Made by a program: the position numbers and the translations under genes. From Saprospiraceae bacterium (lineage in GTDB: Bacteria > Bacteroidota > Bacteroidia > Chitinophagales > Saprospiraceae): DNA of 64,000 nucleotides. The stretch spans positions 62,001 to 126,000 of the forward strand of contig JANQQI010000047.1 of the NCBI GenBank assembly GCA_028285085.1, read 5' to 3'. Shown one piece after another: positions 36,830 through 48,589 of the stretch (positions within the stretch are counted from its first letter, which is position 1; the number at the start of each line of letters is the position of its first letter). Below the pieces are notes generated by a model. The model was not told the DNA's origin and did no database searches. It saw nothing but the letters and a program-made list of their open reading frames with translations.

Positions 36830-39288
36830 TAGCGCTCTAACTGTAAGGTCATTTTTCGGATGCGATCGGCCAACTTTTCCGAGCTAAGACGCTCCCGTAG
36901 CCGATCCACGATGATGGGGAAGGCGAAAGGTGTTGCCCGTTCTGGCCGACTTAATACGAGGCGTTGCTGGCCAATACGTTGGAGAGCCGCACGTAGGCGA
37001 TGGGCCTCCAACTGGAAATTTCGCACCTCATCGTAAGCTTGCAAGTATAGTAAATTCTCCGGCTCGTAGTCATTGAAGACTTCAAAAAAAAGCTGGGAGG
37101 AAGACTGCAAGTGTTTATTCCGTTTTTGCTTGCTGGGATAACCTTTGAACACCAGACCAGCGATGCTGGCGATATCTCGGAATCGCCGCTTAGCCATTTC
37201 CACCGAATTGATACTGCGCTGAATATCCAGCTCCAAATCTTTAGTTGAGAATAAGCCAGCCTCAATGGCTTCATCTACTGGAATTTCCGTATCGGAAAGG
37301 AGCTCAAAGCCATAATCATTCATCGCAATACTGAAACTGATGGGTTGCAAGCGCGAGATACGATATGCAATTAAGGCTCCCAAGCCTTCATGAGCCGAGC
37401 GGCCTTCGAAAGGATAACAAATTAAATGAAAGCCTTCCCGCGATTTGAAATATTCCATCAGAAATTCATGTTCCTCTGGCAGGTGTGAACGATCATTTTG
37501 CAAATCCAGCAAGGGCGATAAGGCTTGCAATTCGATATCTTCTAATTCCCGTCGGGCGGCCTGCGCAATTTTCAAACGCAAGCCTTCGGACAGCTGAGAA
37601 GAAAAGGTGAGGCGCCCGCCGAGCCAAGCTGGGACTTTCCCTTTTTTCTTACTGCTCTTGCGGACTTGCACCGTCATTTCTTTAACCCGTACGAGTTCCA
37701 AACTCCGCCCTGCAAACCAGAAAACATCACCGGGTTTGAGTTGCGAAATAAACCATTCTTCCACGTGTCCGACCCGGCCACCGCTCACATATTTGACCTG
37801 CATCATCGCCGAATCACTGGCAATCGTTCCGATCGAAAGACGATGTCGTAAGGCAATACGCTTACTGTCTACCCGGAATACGCCATTGGCATCTACGATT
37901 ACTTTTTGAAACTCATCGTAAGCACTCAAAGAACCACCAGTAGTAATAAAACTAAGCACCCAGTTCCATTCCTCCTCCGTGATGCTTTGGTAAGAAAATG
38001 TTCCTTGTATTTCCCGGAAAATATCATCGGGCAGGAAACCATCCGAGACGGCGAGCGTGACCAAGTATTGCACCAATACATCGAAAGAGCGTACATAAGG
38101 CGGACGACTCTCTATATCATTTTCCTTGATAGCTTGCCGCAAGGCCGCTGCTTCGATCAGCTCCAAACCATGAGTTGGTACAAAGTAAATTTTGCTAAGT
38201 GCACCCGGTTGATGACCGCTGCGCCCCGCCCGTTGTACAAAACGGGCGACGCCCTTCGGACTGCCAATTTGCACGATGCTTTCGACGGGGCGAAAGTCAA
38301 CCCCCAAATCCAAACTAGATGTACAAACCACCGCTTTGAGGCGTTCGTCGTGGAGGGCTTCTTCGACCCAATTACGAAGATCTCTGCTGATTGAGCTATG
38401 GTGCATCGCCATGATGCCGGCAAGTTCAGGGTCGGCATCGAGGAGGTGCTGATACCAGATTTCACACTGCGCCCGGGTATTGGTAAAGATGAGGGTCGTT
38501 TTACTATTTTTAATAATGGGAACAACCTTCTCTAAGAGTTTAATCCCTAGGTGACCAGCCCAAGGGAAGCGTTCGATTTCGTCGGGTAAAACGGAGTCCA
38601 GTTCAATTTGCTTCTTAATATTCGAACGGATCATCTTATACTTTTGACGGTCGAGATGACTGCCTAATAACACTTCAAGGGCTTCGTCCATATTACCAAT
38701 GGTGGCGGAAATGCCCCAGATATTGATTTCCGGGCGTAAGGCTTTCAGACGGGAGAGCGCTAGTTCGACCTGTACCCCACGTTTTGAGCCCACTAATTCG
38801 TGCCATTCATCGACGACTACCGCTTGTAGATATTTGAAATAGGTCGCATATCCCTTGCTGGCGATCAGCAAATGCAAACTTTCGGGGGTGGTAATCAGAA
38901 TCTCAGGCGCATTGCGTTTTTGGCGAGCGCGCTCGGAGGTCGAAGTATCTCCGGTGCGCATGGCTACCTGCCATTCCAATCCCAAGCCATCAATAGCCCG
39001 CTGGGCGGAGGCTTGAATCTCCTTTGCCAGCGCCCGAATCGGGGTGAGCCAAATAGCTTGCAAGCCATTTTTCTTACGGCTTCGATAATCATCGGGATGA
39101 CGACGGATGAAGTCCAGCAGGATGGGCATGAGCAGGGAATAGGTTTTACCACTGCCGGTGGGCGCATTCACTAAGCCGGAATAGCCCTCTAAATAAGCCT
39201 GCCAACTCTCTTCTTGAAAGGGAAATGGCTGCCAACCTCGACTGGCGAACCAATCTTGCGCTACCTTGATCACAGTCTGTTCATTCAT
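36829..39288 (-). CDS. Ligase-associated DEXH-box DNA helicase (Lhr-core-like)
   Basis: 819-residue SF2 helicase of the Lhr family in the ligase-associated set (TIGR04121). Walker A is PTGSGKT (43-49), the DEXH motif is DEWH (160-163), motif III is SATIG, and the C-terminal RecA domain shows ATP-binding QRAGRSGHQPG. A winged-helix and Lhr core domain follow (about 400-800). It should translocate 3'-to-5' on single-stranded DNA and unwind nucleic acid in repair. It starts 8 bp inside the ligase gene's 3' end, showing tight coupling. Confidence 0.94.
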   Translation of the reverse strand: MNEQTVIKVAQDWFASRGWQPFPFQEESWQAYLEGYSGLVNAPTGSGKTYSLLMPILLDFIRRHPDDYRSRKKNGLQAIWLTPIRALAKEIQASAQRAIDGLGLEWQVAMRTGDTSTSERARQKRNAPEILITTPESLHLLIASKGYATYFKYLQAVVVDEWHELVGSKRGVQVELALSRLKALRPEINIWGISATIGNMDEALEVLLGSHLDRQKYKMIRSNIKKQIELDSVLPDEIERFPWAGHLGIKLLEKVVPIIKNSKTTLIFTNTRAQCEIWYQHLLDADPELAGIMAMHHSSISRDLRNWVEEALHDERLKAVVCTSSLDLGVDFRPVESIVQIGSPKGVARFVQRAGRSGHQPGALSKIYFVPTHGLELIEAAALRQAIKENDIESRPPYVRSFDVLVQYLVTLAVSDGFLPDDIFREIQGTFSYQSITEEEWNWVLSFITTGGSLSAYDEFQKVIVDANGVFRVDSKRIALRHRLSIGTIASDSAMMQVKYVSGGRVGHVEEWFISQLKPGDVFWFAGRSLELVRVKEMTVQVRKSSKKKGKVPAWLGGRLTFSSQLSEGLRLKIAQAARRELEDIELQALSPLLDLQNDRSHLPEEHEFLMEYFKSREGFHLICYPFEGRSAHEGLGALIAYRISRLQPISFSIAMNDYGFELLSDTEIPVDEAIEAGLFSTKDLELDIQRSINSVEMAKRRFRDIASIAGLVFKGYPSKQKRNKHLQSSSQLFFEVFNDYEPENLLYLQAYDEVRNFQLEAHRLRAALQRIGQQRLVLSRPERATPFAFPIIVDRLRERLSSEKLADRIRKMTLQLER

Positions 39289-40885
39289 TGTTCAAGCCAT
39301 ATTGGGTGAGCAGGGCATGCAAATCGGCGAGGGTATTCGCTTCTTCTTTGGGTTTATCTTGTCGCCAGCGACTAATACGGGGAAAGCGTAAAGCAATGCC
39401 CGATTTATGTCGTTTGGATACCTGGATGCCTTCAAAGGCGATTTCAAAAACGAGCTCGGGCTTGACGCTTCGCACAGGTCCAAATCGCTCGCGGGTATTT
39501 TTTTTAACAAAAGCATCTACCTTTCGGATTTCTGCGTCGGTCAAACCAGAGTACGCTTTTGTAAAAGGAACTAACTCTTCGCCTTTCCAAACGGCAAAAG
39601 TATAATCCGTATACAAATTCGCTCGGCGACCATGGCCGCGTTGCGCGTAAATCATGACGGCATCGATCACCAACGGGTCGACTTTCCATTTCCACCAATC
39701 GCCCCGTTTGCGTCCGGTTTGATAAGGAGAATCCAAACGTTTGAGCATAATACCTTCGCTGAACAATTCCCGAGAACGCTCACGCTCGGCAGCGAGTTGT
39801 TCCCAGTCCCCAAACTCGACAACTTCCGAAAGGAGGAGAATGTCGTTTTCTGGAGTGCTGCTGACGAGCTGCTCCAACTGGTTACGGCGCTCAGCCAACG
39901 GGCGCTGCCGCCAGTCCTCTCCCTGCCACTCCAATAAATCGTAAGCCATGAACACCAACGGAGCTTTTTCCATCACCTTTTTTGTTACATTTTTACGGCC
40001 GATACGTGTTTGCAGGACATTGAAAGAAAGAGGCTGTCCGTCTTTAAAAGGTAAAATTTCACCGTCAAGAACGGTTCCATCCGGTAAGACTTCTTTTAAA
40101 AAGTGATACTCCGGGAATTTGTCCGTGACTAACTCTTCGCCTCGTGACCAGACGAATATCTCCCCTCCTCGAATGATAATTTGTCCGCGAATACCATCCC
40201 ATTTGCGCTCTGCTTGCCATTCTGCCGGCGTGCCCAAATTTTCAAAATCTACATCCAGAGCATAAGCGAGATAAAAAGGGTAAGGCTTGGAAAGATCATC
40301 GAGTGGATTAGAAGAGAGAATAAGTTGATCAAAGGTGGTTTCATCAGGATGCCAATTTCCCATCAGCCGATGAGCCAGCACGTTTTCCTCAATACCGGTG
40401 AATTTGGCCAGGGCACGCACCATCAGTTTTTGTGATACCCCCATGCGGAATCCGCCGGTGATTAATTTATTAAATACGAAGCGCTCAGCGGGTGTTAGTC
40501 CTTGCCAGGCTTCTCGTATGGCTGCTGCTTTTTGTTCGTCGGAGCAATCGGCCAACATCCGGATAAAATGAATCCATTCGGATAGACTGCGCTCACTCTT
40601 TTGCTCCGGCGGAGGGAGCAGAAGGGCAATGGTTTCCGCCAGATCACCAACGATGTGGTAGCTTTCTTCAAACAGCCAAAGTGGTATATCGCTTAATTCA
40701 GCCGCCCATTCGCGCAATTGGGTGGTCTTAACGGTGCGCTTGGGCCGCCGGTGTGAGAGGATCGCTACGGTCCAAAGCCGGTCGGCATCCTCCGCGGCTT
40801 CGAAATAAGCAACCATCGCGTCGACCTTGGCATTGGTCTTAGTCGTTTGATCCAACGCTGTAAATAATTGCGCGAATTGCTGCAT
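39281..40885 (-). CDS. ATP-dependent DNA ligase (ligase-associated module)
   Basis: 534-residue ATP-dependent ligase (TIGR04120-type). The lysine that forms the ligase-AMP intermediate is in ERKWDGIRG (Lys228, motif I KxDG). Motif III DGEILPF, motif IV around EGIMLKR and motif V WKWKVD follow, then an OB-fold ending RFPRISRWRQDKPKEEANT. An N-terminal helical DNA-binding domain (about 1-190) is present, as in eukaryotic LIG1-like ligases. It seals nicks in the damage-response pathway and is separate from the NAD-dependent replicative ligase. It overlaps the helicase gene and follows the exonuclease gene by 12 bp. Confidence 0.94.
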   Translation of the reverse strand: MQQFAQLFTALDQTTKTNAKVDAMVAYFEAAEDADRLWTVAILSHRRPKRTVKTTQLREWAAELSDIPLWLFEESYHIVGDLAETIALLLPPPEQKSERSLSEWIHFIRMLADCSDEQKAAAIREAWQGLTPAERFVFNKLITGGFRMGVSQKLMVRALAKFTGIEENVLAHRLMGNWHPDETTFDQLILSSNPLDDLSKPYPFYLAYALDVDFENLGTPAEWQAERKWDGIRGQIIIRGGEIFVWSRGEELVTDKFPEYHFLKEVLPDGTVLDGEILPFKDGQPLSFNVLQTRIGRKNVTKKVMEKAPLVFMAYDLLEWQGEDWRQRPLAERRNQLEQLVSSTPENDILLLSEVVEFGDWEQLAAERERSRELFSEGIMLKRLDSPYQTGRKRGDWWKWKVDPLVIDAVMIYAQRGHGRRANLYTDYTFAVWKGEELVPFTKAYSGLTDAEIRKVDAFVKKNTRERFGPVRSVKPELVFEIAFEGIQVSKRHKSGIALRFPRISRWRQDKPKEEANTLADLHALLTQYGLNNE

Positions 40886-40897
40886 GTTTAATCACTT

Positions 40898-41935
40898 TTA
40901 CTCCTTTGCTTCGGATGTTTGTTCTTGATTTTCGGATTCATTGATTTCGGCCAACTCACCCTCGAATTCGGTTTCTACAATTTGGGCGTTGAATCCTTGG
41001 TCATTTAACCACTTGCTAAAAATGTTGGTATAACCGTGGGTGACATAAATGTTTTCGGCACCTGTAGCCTTGATGGCTTCGTTGAGGCCGGGCCAGTCGG
41101 CATGATCTGAGAGGATAAACCCCCGATCAGCAGAACGCCGCCGTCGTGCACCGCGTAGGGCCATCCAACCAGATGCCATTCCAACCGATACGGATTTGAA
41201 GCGTCGCGCCCAGGTCGAATTCGCGGCGGCGGGTGGTGCCATAACCAACTGACCAATAAAATCTTTGGGCTTGGTATCGGCGTTGATGCGAGTTGTATCC
41301 GGTAGCTTGATGCCTTGAGCTCGAATCACTTCGTTGGTGTTTTCAATGGCCCCATGTGTGTAAATGCGCCCGATCGAAGTATCCAGTCCATCGAGTAACC
41401 GTTGGGCTTTGCCCAGCGAATAACCAGTCAATAAGCTTACTTTGCCTTGTTCCTGATTTTTTTGCCACCAGCTATTGATTTCTGCAAAAATGTCGGCTTG
41501 TGGCTTCCAACGATAGACGGGCAATCCAAAAGTTGATTCCGTAATGAAATGATGGCATCGCACGGGCTCGAAAGCTTCGGATAAGCCATCGTCTTCCGTT
41601 TTGTAATCCCCGGAAACAACCCAAATTTCGCCTTTGTATTCCAACCGAATTTGTGCTGAACCAATAATGTGGCCAGCGGGATGAAAAGACACTTTTACAC
41701 CATTAATACTAATGTCTTGGCCATATTCGATACTCTCGATATTAATCGTTTGCCCCAGGCGGTAGCGGATCACGGGCTTTGCGGAATGGGTGCAGAGGTA
41801 ATAATCGTGGCCCCAGCGTGCGTGATCGCTATGCCCGTGCGTGATCAAGGCCCGTGGAACAGGGCGCCAAGGATCAATATATACATCCGCTTGCGGGCAA
41901 TAGATGCCTTTTTTTGTAAATTTAAGCAGTGCCAT
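40898..41935 (-). CDS. Ligase-associated DNA exonuclease (metallo-beta-lactamase/beta-CASP)
   Basis: 345-residue nuclease of the SNM1/Artemis-like fold (TIGR04122). The metal motif THGHSDHARWG includes H33, H35, D37, H38. Further metal residues are expected in AGHIIGS and SGDYKTED, and the beta-CASP part ends with ILSDHADWPGL. It digests DNA ends. It is the first gene of the four-gene repair operon; the short divergent spacer (41936-41982) to the DUF1801 remnant should hold the promoter. The C-terminal ~20 residues are acidic. Confidence 0.92.
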   Translation of the reverse strand: MALLKFTKKGIYCPQADVYIDPWRPVPRALITHGHSDHARWGHDYYLCTHSAKPVIRYRLGQTINIESIEYGQDISINGVKVSFHPAGHIIGSAQIRLEYKGEIWVVSGDYKTEDDGLSEAFEPVRCHHFITESTFGLPVYRWKPQADIFAEINSWWQKNQEQGKVSLLTGYSLGKAQRLLDGLDTSIGRIYTHGAIENTNEVIRAQGIKLPDTTRINADTKPKDFIGQLVMAPPAAANSTWARRFKSVSVGMASGWMALRGARRRRSADRGFILSDHADWPGLNEAIKATGAENIYVTHGYTNIFSKWLNDQGFNAQIVETEFEGELAEINESENQEQTSEAKE

Positions 41936-41982
41936 CTTGTTCAGAACAGTAAATCTTTCAATCAGTTTAAACGCTAGTCGAT

Positions 41983-42114
41983 ATGAATGTCCTCGAAGAT
42001 ATTGATCAATTACCGGAAAATCGCCAAACAGCTATTTTACAATTGCAGGACATAGTGAAAAATGCTGTGCCGAATGCTTCGGAAATGATGACTTATTCGA
42101 ATGTCAACTTGTGA
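41983..42114 (+). pseudogene. Truncated DUF1801-family gene
   Basis: 43 codons with ATG at 41983 and TGA at 42112-42114. The peptide MNVLEDIDQLPENRQTAI...VPNASEMMTYSNVNL follows the DUF1801 start pattern (LP..R...L..L...I....P.A.E.MSY...) for about the first third of the ~110-residue domain and then stops. I find no continuation in the next 120 bp in any frame, so this reads as a 3'-truncated remnant rather than a simple frameshift. The intact relative is at 22482. Confidence 0.6.
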
Positions 42115-42238
42115 TCTTGATGGTCTTTTACAGCAAACTATCTCATTTTTATTTACAAAAAAATCATCTACATCTTTATAAAACTTAGACGTTGAATTTG
42201 TAATTTTTCCCTTTCAAGAAAAGTCAAAACTTTACAAC

Positions 42239-43006
42239 ATGCCAAAAGGATTTCTGATTGATATGGACGGTGTGATCTACTCCGGGCCGGAACTGATTCC
42301 GGGGGCGGATGAATTTATTGCAAGTCTAAAAGCGAATAATATTCCTTTCCTTTTTCTGACCAATAATAGCCAGCGTAGCCGTCGCGATGTGGTCAACAAA
42401 TTAGCGGGCTTGGGAATTGAGGTCGAGGAGAAAAATGTATTCACCAGCGCAATGGCTACCGGCCGTTTTCTAGCGCGGATGAAACCACACGGAACGGCCT
42501 ACGTTCTTGGCGAAGGTGGTTTGCTAACCAGCATGCACCGCAATGGCCTATCGTTAGTATCCCAAGATCCCGATTTTGTAGTCGTCGGAGAGGGGCGAAA
42601 CTTCACGCTTGAAATGGTGAATAATGCCGTGGATATGATCCTGGCCGGTGCTAAGTTGATCGCAACGAATCTCGATCCATCACCAATGAAAAAGGGTTGG
42701 ACGAATCTAGGTATCCGAGCAATTGTATCCATGATTGAAGAAGCCACCGATCGCAAGGCCTTTTCGGTGGGTAAACCTAGTCCGGTGATGATGCGCGCCG
42801 CCCGTAAAGAACTTGGTTTGACCACGGCTGAGACGACCATTATCGGGGATACAATGGATACCGATATCCTTGGAGGGATACAAATGGGCTATCGGACCAT
42901 TTTGACCCAAACCGGTGTATCGAAACGTGAAGACTTACACAAGTACGCCTATAGCCCGGACGTAATCGTGAATTCAGTTATCGAGGTGGAACTTCCCAAA
43001 GATTAA
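42239..43006 (+). CDS. HAD-superfamily IIA hydrolase (NagD-like)
   Basis: 255 residues. Motif I is DMDGVIYSG with the nucleophilic Asp, motif II is FLTNNSQ, the cap domain is of C2B type, and motif IV is IGDTMDTDI. HAD-IIA enzymes dephosphorylate small phosphometabolites (NagD: UMP/GMP; others p-nitrophenyl phosphate-like and glycolytic side products). The substrate here is not decided by sequence. It is a monocistronic gene, with its stop close to that of the convergent transglutaminase-like gene. Confidence 0.9.
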   Translation: MPKGFLIDMDGVIYSGPELIPGADEFIASLKANNIPFLFLTNNSQRSRRDVVNKLAGLGIEVEEKNVFTSAMATGRFLARMKPHGTAYVLGEGGLLTSMHRNGLSLVSQDPDFVVVGEGRNFTLEMVNNAVDMILAGAKLIATNLDPSPMKKGWTNLGIRAIVSMIEEATDRKAFSVGKPSPVMMRAARKELGLTTAETTIIGDTMDTDILGGIQMGYRTILTQTGVSKREDLHKYAYSPDVIVNSVIEVELPKD

Positions 43007-43022
43007 TGATACCTGACTCGTT

Positions 43023-44180
43023 CTAATATTGCGGATGCGTCGAAATCCATTCCAAATATTCGTTCAATTGTGCGGTAGCGCTTTCAGTCATAAAATTGGC
43101 GGGAACGTTTTGTAATAACTCGAGGGCTTGTCGAAAATGCTTTTCCATCTCCAGGAGTAGCGAGCGATTATCATTATTGTTAGCGAGGCGGCGCGACAGC
43201 GCGACGCCGTAATTAAGGTGAGTATACGCTACATTCTCTTGCTGTCGGGGGTAAAGTTCAATGAACTGCATGGCCCTCTGTGCAAGATCGATGATCTCTA
43301 ATTGTATCTTTTCAAGGGCTAGTAATGAATCGGCCATTTCCAATTCGGTAGCGCGATCCGTGAGATCGGCCACCAGATCCATATAACTGTGTCCGAGCTG
43401 CTCACGATTCGTTTGGATGGGGTGGAAAAAATAGGTGGCTTGCGCTGCTGCGAGGCGTTGTTGTGGTCGTGGAAGTTGCCGCCATTGGGCAATGCTATCG
43501 GCGAAGGCATAATCCCGTTTGGGGCAATTTTGTAAATAAGCTTGTGTGTATGCAGCCTCCTTTTGGAAAGTGGCCGGAGGCACCGGGCAATCTACCAATT
43601 GCCACATCGGCTCGGCGGCGAGGTGGGTTTCCAGTAATACTTCGGGAGGCGTGAGAAAGTAGAATTCCTGCATACCTTTGTTACCACTGGCCCAGGTTAA
43701 ATCCAATAATTGCCATTGGCCGTTGATCTGGACGGCATTCCAACTGTGATTGGGAGCACTTAATCCCGCTATGCCGTTTTGGCGGACATAACCGTGGACA
43801 ATTTCACAAGAGATACCAATCCGACGGCACATATCGCGAAATAAGATGGAGTAACCAAAGCAGACCGCCCGCTGGCGCCGCAGGACATCGTTGGTAGAAC
43901 GGTTCACCCGGCGACGGCCATCGTTATAGGCCTCAGGGTCATAATCAATGTTTTTCGTGATCCAGGTATAAAAACTTCGAACGCGTTGCAGGCTCGACGT
44001 ATCTACACCGGCTAGGTAATCAGTGAGCGCGCCGAAATCCCGATGGAGTTTTGCCGGTGCGCGTTGTGCATAGCGATCGGTTGATTTAAAATTTTGCGCC
44101 CAGCCACCAATCATTAACCCTCCTACAAAGAGAAATGTAAAGAAGAGAGTTATGATATTTTTTGAAATAGCTGTTTGCAT
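43023..44180 (-). CDS. Exported transglutaminase-like protein
   Basis: 385 residues with a signal peptide (ending GGWAQ). A transglutaminase-like core (about 60-170) has the catalytic triad Cys107 (RQRAVCFGYS), His145 (APNHSWNAV) and Asp160 (QLLDLTW). The C-terminal ~210 residues are helical, perhaps TPR-like. Bacterial members act as peptidases or protein crosslinkers in the periplasm or outside; the activity of this one is unknown. It is convergent with the HAD gene (16 bp between stops). Confidence 0.88.
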   Translation of the reverse strand: MQTAISKNIITLFFTFLFVGGLMIGGWAQNFKSTDRYAQRAPAKLHRDFGALTDYLAGVDTSSLQRVRSFYTWITKNIDYDPEAYNDGRRRVNRSTNDVLRRQRAVCFGYSILFRDMCRRIGISCEIVHGYVRQNGIAGLSAPNHSWNAVQINGQWQLLDLTWASGNKGMQEFYFLTPPEVLLETHLAAEPMWQLVDCPVPPATFQKEAAYTQAYLQNCPKRDYAFADSIAQWRQLPRPQQRLAAAQATYFFHPIQTNREQLGHSYMDLVADLTDRATELEMADSLLALEKIQLEIIDLAQRAMQFIELYPRQQENVAYTHLNYGVALSRRLANNNDNRSLLLEMEKHFRQALELLQNVPANFMTESATAQLNEYLEWISTHPQY

Positions 44181-46893
<2,713 letters not shown>

Positions 46894-46922
46894 TTTCGAG
46901 TAGTTTTAAAAACAATATCAAG

Positions 46923-46954
46923 AAAGGTGGTTCGCTTGGCGAGCTGCCTTTTTT
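46923..46954 (+). terminator. Rho-independent terminator of katG
   Basis: A 13-bp stem AAAGGTGGTTCGC (46923-46935) / GCGAGCTGCCTTT (46939-46951) includes G-U pairs and a 3-nt loop, then T residues. Confidence 0.8.
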
Positions 46955-47007
46955 GTTTGTAGGTAAAATACAGAAGCTCACTGGAGTACTTGGGGTAACT
47001 TGTATAC

Positions 47008-47026
47008 ATGAACATATATTCATATC
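47008..47026 (+). promoter_or_regulatory. ArsR/SmtB-type operator overlapping the arsR promoter
   Basis: ATGAACATATATTCATATC: the arms ATGAA/TTCAT form a perfect 5-6-5 inverted repeat (47008-47023). It fits the known SmtB/CzrA-type operator pattern TGAACA-N(2)-T-N-TTCA. It ends 10 bp before the ArsR start codon, where autoregulation is expected. Confidence 0.7.
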
Positions 47027-47035
47027 TTTGCGAGT

Positions 47036-47362
47036 ATGGAAAAAGAAAAAAGTAAGAACTCAGTTATTGGGGAAGAGTTGGTAGAAAAGTTGGAGCGGAT
47101 CGCTTATATTTTAAAAACGGTAGCGCATCCGATGCGACTGGGCATCATTCATTTGCTAGAGCAGCACCCTCGACTCTCCGTGAGTGAAATCTGTGAAATG
47201 CTTGGCTCGGAGCAATCATTAACCTCCCATCACTTACAAAATATGCGTCTTAAAGGCATTCTCTCGGTAAAGCGGGAAGGACGCAGTATGATGTATTCTC
47301 TGAAGGAAAAAGATGTATCGATGATTATCGAATGTCTGGAGAACTGTCAGTGTAATATGTAG
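47036..47362 (+). CDS. ArsR/SmtB-family transcriptional repressor
   Basis: 108-residue winged-helix repressor: ILKTVAHPMRLGIIHLLEQHPRLSVSEICEMLGSEQSLTSHHLQNMRLKGILSVKR covers the DNA-binding unit. The ArsR ELCVCDL metal pair is replaced by RLSVSEIC, so Cys32/Cys34-type metal binding is lost, but Cys53 (position of ArsR Cys37) remains. The C-terminus carries Cys100, Cys104 and Cys106. A thiol/persulfide- or metal-responsive switch is possible. It has a classic operator just upstream and a terminator downstream, and it lies beside sulfur-metabolism genes, which makes control of that cluster likely. Confidence 0.9.
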   Translation: MEKEKSKNSVIGEELVEKLERIAYILKTVAHPMRLGIIHLLEQHPRLSVSEICEMLGSEQSLTSHHLQNMRLKGILSVKREGRSMMYSLKEKDVSMIIECLENCQCNM

Positions 47363-47372
47363 CCTGCGGGCG

Positions 47373-47396
47373 AAAAGTGCGTTAAGCACTTTTTTT
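47373..47396 (+). terminator. Rho-independent terminator after arsR
   Basis: AAAAGTGC (47373-47380), loop GTTAA, GCACTTTT (47386-47393), then more T. It separates arsR from the DUF983 gene and means the second operator-like site (47417) belongs to a new transcript. Confidence 0.85.
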
Positions 47397-47416
47397 ATAA
47401 TAAAAAACATGAAAGA

Positions 47417-47435
47417 ATAAACATATTTTCAAATA
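47417..47435 (+). promoter_or_regulatory. Second ArsR-type operator-like site, upstream of the DUF983 gene
   Basis: ATAAACATATTTTCAAATA matches the arsR operator at 15 of 19 positions. It lies 40 bp upstream of the DUF983 start codon, in the promoter zone. Confidence 0.5.
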
Positions 47436-47474
47436 ACAATATATCTGTTTAACTACCATTAAAAAATATTACAG

Positions 47475-47858
47475 ATGGCGAGAAGAAATGTCGTAGGAAG
47501 CATTTTGCATATGAAGTGCCCCAAGTGCCGAGAAGGCGATTTATTTGAAACGGGGACCTTCTCTTTCCAAAAACCATTTGATATGCCCGATGAATGCCCG
47601 GTCTGTCGTCAGAATTATATGCCTGAACCTGGCTTTTATTTCGGTGCCATGTTCATTTCTTACATTTTGTGGGGTTTCATCTCGCTCGGCATTTGTCTAT
47701 CCTTAGTTTTTGCTTTTGACTGGAGTGTCAATGGCGCCTTTGCCCTTTTACTTCTGATTTCAGCAGTGTTCTTCGTGTGGTTATTTCGCATTGCCCGCTC
47801 CATTTGGATTCATATTATTATCAAATACGATCCACTGAGTACGAAGACCGTGCAATAA
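47475..47858 (+). CDS. DUF983 zinc-ribbon membrane protein
   Basis: 127 residues. An N-terminal zinc ribbon (CPKC at about 16-19, CPVC at about 42-45) is followed by two transmembrane helices (about 56-80 and 87-105), matching DUF983. The family is poorly characterised. In other Bacteroidota it occurs near sulfur or respiratory genes, as here. It has its own transcript, with an ArsR-like operator site upstream and the Crp/Fnr gene 44 bp downstream. Confidence 0.88.
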   Translation: MARRNVVGSILHMKCPKCREGDLFETGTFSFQKPFDMPDECPVCRQNYMPEPGFYFGAMFISYILWGFISLGICLSLVFAFDWSVNGAFALLLLISAVFFVWLFRIARSIWIHIIIKYDPLSTKTVQ

Positions 47859-47902
47859 CCCTGAACTATTTAAAGTGCCAGTTGTAAAATTCAATTACTG
47901 AA

Positions 47903-48553
47903 ATGGAGCATTTCAATCAAAATATTTTTGAACTCGTTCACCAGAATTTTCCACAGTTGTCTGAACTGGCACTGCAAAAAGAGATTGCCCAGGTGGGTAC
48001 GCTGAAGCATTTTCGCGCTGGCGAAGTTATTATGAACTATGGCAGCTATGTCAAATTGGTACCGCTACTGGTGAAAGGTGCGATTAAGGTGGTGCGGGAA
48101 GATGATGAAGATGGGCGAGAATTATTACTGTATTATCTATACGCTGGAGAAACGTGCTCCATGTCTTTTTCCTGTTGTATGATGAACAAGCGCAGCGATA
48201 TTCGTACTACGGCTGAAGATGATTCTGCCATTATTGCTATTCCAATTCGCTACGTCGATGCCTGGATCTCAAAATATCCGAGCTGGAAGAATTTCGTCAT
48301 GCAGGCTTATGATAGCCGAATGCGGGAGATGATCCAAACCATCGATAGTATCGCTTTCAAAAAAATGGACGAGCGACTATTAAAGTATTTGCACGAACGC
48401 TCTGAAGCACACGCTTCAAAAACGATCCATTCTACCCACCAGGAAATTGCGAATGACCTCAATGCTTCCCGCGAAGCCGTTTCGCGCTTGCTCAAGAAAC
48501 TCGAACGAGACGGTACAATTGCGTTAGAGCGAAATAAAATTCAACTTTTGTGA
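47903..48553 (+). CDS. Crp/Fnr-family transcriptional regulator with clustered cysteines
   Basis: 216 residues. A cyclic-nucleotide-binding-like sensor barrel (about 15-130) carries three cysteines close together (C85, C91, C92, in a GETCSMSFSCC segment); no Fnr N-terminal Fe-S cysteines are present. The HTH (about 178-200) has EAVSR (191-195), the FNR-type E..SR recognition signature, which contacts TGA half-sites. The cysteine cluster suggests redox or sulfur-species sensing (inference). A perfect 12-bp palindrome TGACTTAAGTCA is found upstream of the Fe-S/NrfD gene. It sits 75 bp before the sulP gene, co-directional. Confidence 0.92.
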   Translation: MEHFNQNIFELVHQNFPQLSELALQKEIAQVGTLKHFRAGEVIMNYGSYVKLVPLLVKGAIKVVREDDEDGRELLLYYLYAGETCSMSFSCCMMNKRSDIRTTAEDDSAIIAIPIRYVDAWISKYPSWKNFVMQAYDSRMREMIQTIDSIAFKKMDERLLKYLHERSEAHASKTIHSTHQEIANDLNASREAVSRLLKKLERDGTIALERNKIQLL

Positions 48554-48589
48554 TTTTGATTACGGAATAACTTCCCAAATCCTCCGAAC

